In this document: positions 1 to 10,424 of the stretch, one piece after another
Layout: every line of letters starts with the position of its first letter
Position numbering within the stretch: the stretch's first letter is position 1
NCBI RefSeq assembly: GCF_005239225.2
Contig: NC_133286.1
Location: forward strand, 22,582,572 to 22,646,571
From: Populus alba
Taxonomy: Eukaryota; Streptophyta; Magnoliopsida; Malpighiales; Salicaceae
Reading direction: 5' to 3'
DNA: 64,000 nt
Position numbers and translations under genes: made by a program
Notes under the pieces: generated by a model
Told to the model about the DNA's origin: nothing
The model's input: the letters and a program-made list of their open reading frames with translations, nothing else
The model's database searches: none

Positions 1-1064
1 ATTGCACAATGCCTTTCTCACAGGGAACGACACTGTCATTACTTTCTTTTTCTTTGTAATTTTAGAGCAGTCTTATACTTTTCCATTTCATTCTTAAAAA
101 ACAATAATTTTATGACCAAATTTACCTATGGAGTGAAAATAGAACTCACACGCCCATATAGAATCACATGTGTCCGACATGGGGTCACTTTTCGTAGGTG
201 TTGACCAGATGTCATCAAGTTGGTAGTGACACTGGCGCGTGGAGAAGATACGCCGTCACTGTTCTGATTGTCTCTGAAACTTCACAAAACCATTCCCGGC
301 AATTCCAGGAAATTTTTTAGAGGTTGTTTTGTAATTTTTAAATTGTTTAATTTAATATTTGTTTAATTTTTGAATTTTTATAAATGGAAGTGTGTGTAGT
401 AAAAGTGAATGTGTTGTTTGTTTGTTTTTATTTTATTTTATTATTATTGATGTTTTTTATGATAAAATTACAAAGAATAAAGAAGAATTTAATAGCTGAT
501 CTCGGGTAGAGTGCGTTAGGACTGCTAATACTTTTTTTAATCACAATCATCCCTTACCCGTGAATCTTTGAGAAGACTAGTACATTTAGGTTTTCTAGTA
601 GCCCTCAATTAAATACTAGATGGTGACTCTTAACGAACCAAGCAAGCAGACACCATGTGAGTGACGTGCGACAATTATCATGCCCATTTAGGGATTAATT
701 TTAAAAAACATATTATTGATCAATAACTACGATTTCACCTTGTTTTATCCTATCTTATCTTAATTTCCTCACCCAATAATGCAGCTTAACTTGAACCATA
801 CTTCGTCCTAAAATAGCAGCATCAAAGAGCAATTTCAACACAGGATCAGTCGGTGCTAGTGGTTTTGTTTTGTCTGATTGTGGCATCAAAAGAAGAATAG
901 TATGACCACTTCATTGAAATTAATCAGAAGCTTCCTTCTTTTGACCACTTCAATTATAAAAGTTTTCTTTATTGAAAATCTCTAAAATCCTAACAATTTA
1001 TACATTTTAGATTTTGTTTTATAGAAAATTCCACTAAATCTTGGAGAGGAAAAAAAACCTTTCA

Positions 1065-1085
1065 ATATATATATATATATATATA
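1065..1085. repeat. (AT)n microsatellite
   Basis: About ten perfect AT dinucleotides, followed closely by a long T run and an A run. Confidence 0.9.
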
Positions 1086-1644
1086 CCAGTTTTTTTTTTT
1101 TTTAAAAAAAATCTACTAAATCTCGGACAAAGAAATAATTCATAAAAAGTGATTTATTGTTCAATTTAAAAAAAAATTATTATTTAAGATTTTAAATTTT
1201 TATTTATATCATTCCAATATTAGATGATATCACAAGATATAATGTTTTCACTTCTAGGATTTAGAATTGTGCTACAAGTTTTTTCTTAATTAAAAATATC
1301 TGAAAAAATAATTAAAATAAAAATTGATTTTCATTTTTTTGCTGAGAAATTATATTTAACATCCTGAATTTTATAATATAACATCCTAAAAGTAAATCAA
1401 GAAAAAAAAATCTAATTATATTCGGTTTGCTTTTATATTCATTTTAAATCTTTTATTTTATTTATTACTCGTGAACATGAAAAGAAAAAAATAATAAATG
1501 AAAGCATGCGTTTTAAGTCTTATTGTGCAAGGTCTAACACATGATGCCTGAAATAATTTAGGAACTACAGATTATTCAATACAAGGAACTACAGATTATT
1601 CAATGCAGGGTAGATAGGTAACATTCATTGGCCTTAGTTTCTGG

Positions 1645-1699
<55 letters not shown>
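1645..1699. repeat. Compound (AT)n(GT)n microsatellite
   Basis: About ten AT units run directly into about eighteen GT units. The repeat ends 11 bases before the stop codon of RLK-1, so it lies in that gene's 3' UTR if transcribed. Confidence 0.9.
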
Positions 1700-1700
<1 letters not shown>

Positions 1701-1709
1701 AAAAAGGAT

Positions 1710-4100
1710 TTAGATTGTGCTGATAAATGATGAAAGATCAGGAGGAACAGAGACTTGAACAGCTCCTTCTAACATCTGCACAACTTTCTTCATTCCAGGT
1801 CTTAAAGATGGTTCCTCCTGAATGCACCAAATTGCAACCATCACAAACCTCTCTACCCTTTTCATGTCTTCCATTGCCTCTTCATCTTCTTCTACTAAAA
1901 GGTTCAACTTTCCTTCTTTAAGGCAATCACATGCCCAGTCTGCAAGAACTATCTGATCTTCTTGCGTTGCATTAATCTCAAAGTTCTTTCTGCAGCAAAC
2001 TAGCTCCAGCAAGAGAATGCCAAAGCTGTAGGTATCTACTTTGGTTGTGACAGGCAGGTTCTTGAACCATTCAGGAGCCACATACCCTTTCGTCCCCCTG
2101 ATTGCTGTCGTTGTTTTGGTTTGGTCCGTCTTCAACAGCTTGGCTAGTCCGAAATCTGAAATCCTGGCGTTAAGAGATTCGTCGAGGAGGATATTTTGAG
2201 GCTTGATATCACAATGGATTATCTGGGAGCTGCATTCTTCATGGAGGTAAAGGAGCCCTCTGGCTACACCGAAAGCGATTTGCATTCTTCGGTGCCAACT
2301 AGGCCTTGAATATCCAAATATGTAGTTTGACAAGGAGCCACTGCTCATGTACTCGTAGACCAGAAGGCGATTTTGCCCTTCGTTACAGAATCCAACAAGT
2401 TGAACCAGATTCTTGTGATTTGTTCTGCCAATAACTTTCACTTCGGTTTTGAATTCTGAGTCGCCCTCGCCGGCCATCTTTTCTAATTTCTTTACTGCGA
2501 TGAGCGGTTTGTCTTCGTTGGCTAGTGCCCCTCTGTAAACAATTCCAAAAGCACCCCTACCAAGTTCTTCCTTGAATCCTCCTGTAGCTGTTTCCAGCTC
2601 ATTGTAAGTAAAATTCTGCAGATTCATTTCTGGCATGACATGGAGTTGCGGTACAATCTTTTGTTTTTGTTGGTTCCATCGAGTAAAGAACACGTAGATT
2701 CCTAGCAGAAAGAGAACAATTAGAAAGATGGAGCTACCTAAAAGCACCGATCCTGTTGTGATCAAAGTTGATCGATCACTCTTCTTTGCACTTGAACCTG
2801 CAGTCCAGTTGCCTTTCCTTACTTTCATCAGGGCTTTATCACTAATACTTGGATCTGTTACCCCATTCGAGAGAGGGCCTCTCTTCTTCCAACAGGTTCC
2901 ACTTGTATAAGTGGCAACAGCACAATAGCAGTCACTCAAGCAAGCTTGTCTGCACCAATCCTCGTCCACTGAATTAAAATATTCATAATCAGTATATGGA
3001 AAGTTTGTGTTAACCATATCCCTGATCATAAATTTATCTATTTCTTGCGATGGATGGCCACAATCCTGTGAAATAAAGTTTTTATAGCATCCCTTCCTCT
3101 CATCATTTGGATCAAAGAAAGTGTAACCAGGAGGACACTTGCATCTTGGTCTTTGGTCATCTCCTAATATGCAATAACTGTTGTAACCGCAAGCTCCACT
3201 GCCTAGTGATCCCCTAATTACCACGCAGATATTTGAGGGTATGAAGTTCTGCAAAGTCGTCCAGGCCATAGGCCACCTTCTGCTACTGGAAGCAGTCTTT
3301 GGATAAACATATTGCCTAAAAACTCCATCATAGTCTATGGTTGCCCTCAAGTAGAGATCTTGCATTGATACTGAATTAGAGAATACCGAATTAAGCATGG
3401 TGCCATTTCTAGCTACAAGGTACATATAGCCAGACTGGTTAAAGACCACCCTATAACCGTTTCCAATAGAACTTTGGGGTGGCCAATAAGCAAAATTTGA
3501 GATAGTTAATGGATAGTGTGTGGTGTACAAGTTGAGATTCCCATCAACTTGTAGAATGAACTTGAATCTTCCATGTGAATAATTCTTTTCCAGGTAGGGA
3601 GCAATTAGTTGAGCACCTAAATTCAGATTTTGTGTGGGCAACAGTGTGTCTGTTGGATCATCAAAACTCTGCCACAAATTGGCACCAGCTTGGCTTGCTA
3701 CCACGAAGTTTCCTGTGTCAAGCATGGCTGCATAGGCGGCTCCACTTCCACCCGATTGTGGACTACTCCATATTTGTCTGCCTGATTGATCATTTAGAAC
3801 CAACTCACCATCTTCCGTAAGTTGTACTCTTGATCCCCCCTGAACTAGATCATTTCTATTAGCTGACCAGACTATGGTTCTTTCGGGTATTTTGTTGAAC
3901 CATATGGCAAGTAGGTAGCCAGCATCACCGACTTGTTGGAATCCAAAAGCAAATTCCCCGGATGGTGAAGTCCAAGGAAGGTTATCAGTTGCAGCAGTGA
4001 GAGATGAGCCCAAAGATATGTTGCTGTGAGCCTGACCATTGCTAGAAAATGGCAGCAGCAGAAGAAGGAAGAAAAAACAATATGGTAGTTGAAAATCCAT
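1710..4100 (-). CDS. LECRK: G-type lectin S-receptor-like Ser/Thr kinase (RLK-1, intact)
   Basis: This is an intronless, uninterrupted receptor kinase of about 796 residues, predicted to sit in the plasma membrane. In order it shows a signal peptide (a long F/L run after MDFQLPYC), a B-lectin domain with 'SGEFAFGFQ' and 'WSANRND', a Cys-rich EGF-like segment ('GSGACGYNSYC'), a PAN-like region ('CLSDCYCAVATY'), one membrane span around residues 450-480, and a kinase domain. Kinase motifs are all present: glycine loop GRGAFGIVYRG, Lys in IAVKKLEK, HCDIKPQN and DFGLAK. Cys in place of Arg in the HRD motif makes it a non-RD kinase, a class often tied to immune receptors. An upstream in-frame ATG at 4133 would add 11 residues. 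I prefer 4100 because a TATA-like box lies near 4158-4165 and the signal peptide then starts cleanly. The ligand is unknown. Confidence 0.93.
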   Translation of the reverse strand: MDFQLPYCFFFLLLLLPFSSNGQAHSNISLGSSLTAATDNLPWTSPSGEFAFGFQQVGDAGYLLAIWFNKIPERTIVWSANRNDLVQGGSRVQLTEDGELVLNDQSGRQIWSSPQSGGSGAAYAAMLDTGNFVVASQAGANLWQSFDDPTDTLLPTQNLNLGAQLIAPYLEKNYSHGRFKFILQVDGNLNLYTTHYPLTISNFAYWPPQSSIGNGYRVVFNQSGYMYLVARNGTMLNSVFSNSVSMQDLYLRATIDYDGVFRQYVYPKTASSSRRWPMAWTTLQNFIPSNICVVIRGSLGSGACGYNSYCILGDDQRPRCKCPPGYTFFDPNDERKGCYKNFISQDCGHPSQEIDKFMIRDMVNTNFPYTDYEYFNSVDEDWCRQACLSDCYCAVATYTSGTCWKKRGPLSNGVTDPSISDKALMKVRKGNWTAGSSAKKSDRSTLITTGSVLLGSSIFLIVLFLLGIYVFFTRWNQQKQKIVPQLHVMPEMNLQNFTYNELETATGGFKEELGRGAFGIVYRGALANEDKPLIAVKKLEKMAGEGDSEFKTEVKVIGRTNHKNLVQLVGFCNEGQNRLLVYEYMSSGSLSNYIFGYSRPSWHRRMQIAFGVARGLLYLHEECSSQIIHCDIKPQNILLDESLNARISDFGLAKLLKTDQTKTTTAIRGTKGYVAPEWFKNLPVTTKVDTYSFGILLLELVCCRKNFEINATQEDQIVLADWACDCLKEGKLNLLVEEDEEAMEDMKRVERFVMVAIWCIQEEPSLRPGMKKVVQMLEGAVQVSVPPDLSSFISTI

Positions 4101-4154
4101 GATGTGAAGATAGTGTTTTTTAAGACATTGCATGATTTAGGGCACAAGCCCTCT

Positions 4155-4168
4155 TCTCTATTTATGCT
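4155..4168 (-). promoter_or_regulatory. TATA-like box of RLK-1
   Basis: On the minus strand the sequence reads CATAAATAG, about 60 bases upstream of the preferred ATG at 4100. This puts the expected transcription start close to 4130. Confidence 0.45.
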
Positions 4169-5234
4169 GGGTATTGGCGTTGGAATAAAATATGAGTCTC
4201 CAACTATCCGCGTACGTATCAAATGAATACATTAATGAAGTAAAAGTAAAGCATTAGAAAATTGTGAGTCTGATCAATAGTCAAGTTTTCCAATATTAAC
4301 GTGAAGAAAGGGGTGTTCAAAAATGAGAAATTATTAGCAATAAGTCTACAAATTTAGGATTGCATGTGCTTCAAATTTTCTTCATTGAAAATCTCTAAAA
4401 CCCTGGTCTTTCTGAGAAAATCCAACTAGAACTTGGAGAAAGAAATGCAAAAATGAAGTGTTTTCATACTTAATATCGTTAAATAACTGGTTCCTAAAAA
4501 GTTATATATTATGGTCATTTTCACGAAATTCTTATAAATCTCGGAGAAATAAAAAGACTTGAGAAAAATAACTTATTTTATGGTAAGAGATATTAAAGAA
4601 TAAATTCAATTTAAAAGCTAAAGGAAATTAGCAAAAATTTAAAATAATAATTTAACTAATAAAATTTTGGTATTATATCAAATAACTAGTTTAATTAAAA
4701 AATTTAAGATATTAATGATAATTTAAGATATAATTTATATTATTGTATAATAAATAATACTAATGAAATTAATAAGAAGCTTCCTTTTCTCTTGACCACT
4801 CCAATTGCATAGTTTTAACTGCTTGGATCTAAGATTATGCTACAACTTCTGTTTTTTTGTTTAAAGAAACAAGGTATAATGGATTCTTCAAGTTCATCAC
4901 AATCATCAATTAGCCATGAAGATTCTTCTTTTCTACAACTGTTGCTTGTGCTTTTCTTGTCTCATTTTTTATATTTTAAAAATCATTTAAGGTCAGAAAC
5001 TTAAATCATTAGGTTGTATTAAGAATGATTACAACTCCTGGCCGCTAGATGAGATTTACTCTCATAATATATTACTAATTTTTCTTGCATGATAATGATT
5101 TACGATGATTAAATATTTTTGGAAAATTTTCATGCAACAGAAGCAGGTCAACATTACATGCACAGTAGTGATTAGAATAGTAAGAGAAGGTGGAATGCAC
5201 TTGAGAATAGTTTCAACAAAAATAGCAAAGGAGG
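4169..5234. other. Intergenic DNA upstream of RLK-1
   Basis: AT-rich and without a credible gene. It contains diverged copies of short segments also seen at about 920-1100. Nothing else was recognised. Confidence 0.5.
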
Positions 5235-6230
5235 CATTCCTAGGATCTTTGAACTCACATACTTGTAACAAAGGATTAAAGAACATATTTAAGCACAAAA
5301 ATGGTCCATCACAAGGGCAAGCCAGAGTTTTCAAGTCAAACTAAAGTATTAGGAAACCAATTTTCTTGCTTCCAGGCTACAAATTTCATTGAAGGTTTGG
5401 ACACAAAGACTTCTCAAATCCCAACAGCTGCATTCCAGAAGTCTTTGCCCTTACAAGGAGGCAACGGTACATATGGTGGACCAAGTCCATGTTATTGTAG
5501 TTATTGAAAAAATTATTGAAATGGTAAATTTCGATGAAAAAAAGGTAGAATATGGAACAAGAACCACATAAGCATTGGTGTTTGAAACGGTGGAAGTCAT
5601 TTATTCAACAGAGACTTGGGACCAGGGCAATAAATGAATGGATCCAAAGACTTAAAAATTGCAAATTGGCCCTCTATCAAGTCTTCACAACCAAACAAAG
5701 ACTTGCATGTGATGCATGACATCTGTCCGCTTTCAAGCCATCCTGAATCACTCTTTGACTAGAAACATTAGCAATAAAAAACATATTAAATAAAATTAAT
5801 GTTATATATAATCAACTGTTGATTAGCTATAAGTATATTAACACTAACAAATCAGTGATAGGTATTTCATGATTATTTACAAAACTTATTAAATATTAAC
5901 ATATAACCACTAACAAATCAGTGCTCAATCTTCTTTTTGTACACCAAAGTAATAACATGACCACTCTTCTCGACGAAAACGGTAACGTTTATGATTTTGT
6001 GTTCTTTAAAAAAAATGGAGAGAAAAAAAGGCAAATATATCATCACAAGAGAGCCAGTGGATTTTTTCACTATATTAGTATGTATCTCTACTTCAAATCT
6101 AATACAAAACTTCAAAAGAAAAATGTCTTCTTCTGAATGTTCATCGCATGGAATGTATATTGCTATATTATGTTTATAGATTTGATAGACATGATCAATC
6201 CTTAGAAAAAGGCTTGTATGTTTCAAAAAT
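5235..6230 (-). repeat. Orphan duplicate of the RLK-3 5' flank
   Basis: From 'ttcctaggatctttgaac' at 5235 onward this stretch matches 18945-19880, the upstream region of RLK-3, nearly base for base over several hundred bases, with small indels. At its left edge the RLK start context and an ATG are still visible on the minus strand, but the sequence after the first few codons no longer resembles the receptor. It therefore looks like a promoter or leader copy that lost its gene. Short open frames here (for example 5062-5334) look incidental. Confidence 0.75.
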
Positions 6231-7221
6231 TTTAAACTTAATTAGAAGTTATTTCAAAAAAAAAAATTAGTTTATTTCATATGTTAATTAGTTTTTCTAC
6301 TTAGCTTTTTTTTTTTTTTTTTGTTAGGTTTATTTTTATCTCTTTATAAGTAGTTGATGTGTTATTTTTTTTATTAGATTATTGAATAAAACATTGCCAC
6401 CCACGGAGGCAAAATAGACCTGCAATGGGACTTGGAATTTGTTAAGCTTACTTTTCATGCAACAGAAGTATAGCGTCTATGAAAAGTATAGCGTGTTGAT
6501 ACGCAGAAATATTCAATCTAAAGACATCATTTATTTGATGCTAAAAAGTAATATAAAATTATTTTTGAAGTCTAATTTAATAGTTTAAATTTTTAATAAA
6601 TTAGGCATGCTACTTTCCTGTCTTTCTATGCTGAACAAAGCTGAAAACAGCAGCAACAGCATCCAGCAACCTTAAAAGTCAGTGCTTGCTTCACATGGTC
6701 TGCAGTAACTAATTGTTGGACATATTCTTTATTAAGTTTCCTTAAAGTGAATTAACCTCCTACAGTGAACTTAATAGCAAGAATTAGAGCCCAGTAATTG
6801 CTTCTTCACAACAATATGTATCCAACCTGCTGCGACAGATCTTATAACCAGCCTGATCAAGCACACCATAACGTTGACTTTGTTCTTTTTTTGCAAGTCT
6901 GGTTAATAATTAAGGAAGGTACTTATGGCATGTATGAAGAATATGATCTTGTAGAATGCAAGAGAATGAGACACCAGATTTATATGATCTTGCAAGGAGC
7001 AGTGTAAAGCAAAACTAGAACAGCTTGGAAACTAATGCATCGAATACAGCGTTACTTATGTACAGAGCTGCCTTTTGTAGTAGCAGGCAAAACAGAAACG
7101 ACAAGCACTAATAATCTTAAAGTGAAGAACTTATGGTGGACAAGACACTGGTGAAGAAGCCAATAATCAAGAAAAGGTTACAAGAGAAAGATAATAGGGC
7201 TGGCAACGCTACAAAGCTGAT
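6231..7221. other. Intergenic DNA downstream of RLK-2
   Basis: AT-rich, with long T runs near 6309-6325. No gene, RNA or repeat was recognised beyond homopolymer tracts. Confidence 0.5.
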
Positions 7222-9626
7222 TTAACTTGCTGCGTAAAGAAGGCATGGACATGGTGGAACAGGCACTTCAACTACTCCTTCAAGCATCTGTGTAACTTTC
7301 CTCATGGTGGGTCGGAGAGATGGATCTTCCTGAATACACCAGAAAGCAATCATCATAAACCTCTCTAGCTTTTCTATGTCATCTAAGGCTCCGGTATCAG
7401 ATCCAACGAGGGCATCCAATGTCCCTTCACGATAACAGTCATATGCCCAGTCTGTTAAAATTGCCTGTTCTTCTATGGTTGCTTTGCTATCCACATTTCT
7501 TCTGCAACAAATGATCTCTAGCAGAAGTACACCATAGCTATACACATCCACCTTCACAGTGACGGGCAGGTTCCTGAACCATTCAGGTGCAACATACCCT
7601 TTTGTCCCTCTGATGGCTGTATGGGTCTGGCTCTGATCCAGCAACAAGAGCTTTGCCAAACCAAAGTCAGATATCCTTGCATTGTAATATTCATCCAGAA
7701 GTATATTCTGGGGCTTGATATCACAATGGATAATCTGATTGCTGCACTCTTCATGCAAGTACAAAAGTCCTCTTGCAACTCCAAAGGCAATTTGGATTCT
7801 TTTCTTCCAACCAGGTTTTGCATCTTGAAAAATAAAACTCGATAGACTTCCATTGCTCATGAACTCATACACCAACAACCGCTGATCTCCTTCTTCGCAG
7901 AATCCCAGCAACCGAACCAGATTCTTGTGATGGGTCTGGCCGATCACATTTACCTCCGTCTTGAATTCCCTCACGCTATCTTCTGCCACATTATTTAGCT
8001 TCTTCACAGCCACAACAATGCTAGACCCTATATGCACCACCCCTCTGTAAACAACTCCAAATGCTCCTCTTCCCAACTCTTCCTTGAACCCCTCTGTTGC
8101 TTCTGCAAGCTCTTGGTAAGTAAAACACCGCAAATTTGTTTCGACAGCACCGTCTTTCTGAGGAATTCTCTTTGTTCTCCTGCGGTAGATGAAAAAAAAA
8201 CCCATACAAATTGCACAAACCAACAAAAAGTTCACAAACACAGAGCAGCCCAAAAACACAGATCCCACCAGGATCAAACCGTCTCTGTCTTTTTTGTTGT
8301 TAGGAAAATAAGGACTTCGTGGATTGACATTACTTCTCCTAACTTTGAGAAGAGCTTTCCCATCAAGATTAGTTTGTACTCTTCCATTCGAGAGTGGCAG
8401 CTTCTTCTTCCAACACATGTCACCAGATCTGAAAATAGCGACAGCACACATACAATCATTCAAGCAAGACTGTCTGCACTTTTCTTCAGTGAAAGGCTGC
8501 AAGAGAGCGTAGTCAGATGTTGGCCAATCTGTATTTGTAAGTTCTTCAAAATCGTACAAATCTTCCACAGGAGCCACCTCATCTTCTTCACAGCTTTGTG
8601 TGTAGTTTGGTCTGCAACTTCCATACTGATCACTTGGATCGAGTAACGAGTATCCTCCAGGGCATTCGCAGATTGGTCTTCGATCTGAATTCAGCCTGCA
8701 GACGCTGTTGAACCCACAGGTTCCACTGCCAGCAGTAACAAAACTTGCTTGGCAAATATTATCTGGTTGAGACCAAATTGGTGTCCACCTTTCATTGCCA
8801 GTAGATGCTTTTGGGTGATAATACTGGGTGAAAACTCCGTCAAAGTTGAGAGTTGCTCTGAGATAGGAGTCTCCAGTGGAGGCGGTTACTCTCTGTGTTA
8901 GAGAGAATATTTGGTCATTCTCCTCAATATATACAGGTATCCTGACTCATTAAAGACCACTTGATTGCCAGGACTCGATGAATCCGACCCACCATCGGTA
9001 CCACTTTCATAATAAGGTTCATTAGTATAATCACTAGGCAGGTTTATTGTTGCTAGCACAAGATTCCCGTCATCTCTAAGTATAAGCTGGAACCTTCCCT
9101 TAGAAAAGTTGGTTTCTGATTGGCGAGAAGAAAGGGTCATCCCCCTGTCCAAGACCTGTGAAGGCAGTAAAGTGTCAGCAGGATTCTTGAAACTCTCCCA
9201 CAGCTTATCAGAAACACGATCTCGAAGCACGAAGTTGCCTGTGTCGGTCATGGCACCGTAGGCAACAACACCAATGATTGTCTCGGATCTCCACAACTCT
9301 CTGCCTTGAGGGTCAGTAAGTGAAATCCCGCGATTGGCAGTCAGCACTGCCTTGGACCCTGTTGGTGCAGGTTTATCTCCATTTGCATACCAGACTATGG
9401 TTTTGTCTGGTATTTTATCGTACCATATGGCAAGCAAGAAGAGATCTTTGTTGCCATACAGTTGATAAAAGCCAAAGGCAAAGTCACCAGAAGGTGAAAG
9501 CCATGAGGTGTTTTCAGAAGTGGAAAGGGAAGCACCCACAGTTATATTACCACCAGTTTGAGAAACAGCAAAAGGAGGTAGCAAAATGAGCAAGGAAAAC
9601 GAAAGATGAAGAATAGGAAAGGCCAT
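7222..9626 (-). CDS. LECRK: G-type lectin S-receptor-like kinase (RLK-2), one frameshift
   Basis: This intronless receptor kinase would be about 800 residues long. The N-terminal part (9626-8898) has a signal peptide starting MAFPILHLSFSLL and a B-lectin domain ('SGDFAFGFYQ'). The rest reads openly from about 8928 to 7222 with the Cys-rich segment ('GSGTCGFNSVC'), PAN-like segment ('CLNDCMCAVAIF'), a membrane span and a complete kinase (GRGAFGVVYRG, VAVKKLNN, HCDIKPQN, DFGLAK). The two parts are out of register by one base near 8920-8930, at 'AGGAGAATG', where RLK-3 reads RRNG. A single missing A would explain it. The kinase half is undamaged, so a sequencing error is as likely as a real mutation. 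The ATG at 9626 was chosen over the upstream TTG at 9659 because it directly starts the signal peptide. Like its paralogues it is non-RD. Confidence 0.85.
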
Positions 9627-10049
9627 TGCAAAATATGATGACTCCAAACTATGAGGCAAACGAAGTTCAAGGCACGGTCATTAAATAACCTACGGGAAAG
9701 AGAAGGGTGGAGCCTGAAGCCAAACACAAGTCTTCTTGGGCCTTTTCTTGGCAATGGTATTTACTCTGAATTTTCATGAATTCCAGACTAGAGTATGCTC
9801 ATGGTATCCCATAGCAAGACTTTCAACCCTACATAAGTCGCGGATTTCTCTGTCTATTTTGAATCAAGACAAATGCTGATATAGAAGATTTTTATCAAAG
9901 TGGTTACCAGATATTCCAACTATGTACCGTCTTGGAAAATCTTTCCCGGAATTTAACCCAGGTTGAGGTTCATTTTGTGAAAATTATTAAAAAGAGATTG
10001 CCCGATCAGGAGGCATCTAAAGGTCATCATGGTGGTAGATGAAGAAGAA
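9627..10049. other. RLK-2 5' flank, partly duplicated at 13.3 kb
   Basis: Positions about 9660-9830 recur at about 13300-13460, including the shared phrase 'ggagcctgaagccaaacaca'. The copies lie either side of the retroelement block. This suggests the flank was duplicated and then separated by insertions. Confidence 0.6.
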
Positions 10050-10421
10050 GAAGGTGCACATGTTTACCCAATTACATGTGCCAAAATGCAGGCCATGATA
10101 GGAGCCCTAGTTTAGACCGTCGCATAACGACAAGCGGAGACACCTTAGAGAAGGTGTGAGGGCCATGAAAGGAGCCCAGTTCAGAAAGCGTGTGTTGAAG
10201 AAGTAACATGACAATTGCCCACATAAATGGCAAAGGGGGTGATTGTTGGAATATTGCCAATTATGTGGCTGCCTTGTCAAAGAAGATGGCTGCCATGTGA
10301 GAGTCAAAGAAGGAGGCTTGTTGGTGGCAACCACCAACCTTGACTTTGGTAGCCACCATTGTTGAAGAAGAGAAGAAGTTGGCAGCCACCTTTGTTGAAG
10401 AAGAGATGAGTTTGGCAGCCA
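10050..10421 (+). mobile_element. 3' end fragment of a different LTR retrotransposon
   Basis: A purine tract (AAAGGGGGTGAT at about 10229-10240) is followed at once by TGTTGGAATATTGCC. This is the arrangement of a polypurine tract joined to the start of a 3' LTR. The LTR-like sequence continues for about 180 bases (repeating 'ttggcagccacc') and then stops abruptly at about 10421, where copia gag sequence of another family begins. The LTR start differs from the TGTTGAATTAAAC start of the neighbouring copia family. The coding remnant upstream of 10229 is not recognisable. Confidence 0.5.
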
Positions 10422-10424
10422 CCA

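Larger units (their letters stand above)
1..1709. other. AT-rich intergenic DNA downstream of RLK-1
   Basis: No convincing coding frame is visible. The stretch is rich in A/T runs and holds two microsatellites, listed separately. A segment near 920-1090 (around 'agaagcttcctt' and 'ttgaaaatctctaaaa') recurs in diverged form at about 4380-4800 on the other side of RLK-1, as expected of flanks left by tandem duplication of the receptor-kinase unit. Confidence 0.6.

Noticed and set aside
8032..8646. A 204-codon plus-strand open frame
   Set aside because: It lies exactly antisense to the RLK-2 kinase and membrane region and has no domain of its own. It is a shadow of the conserved coding strand.
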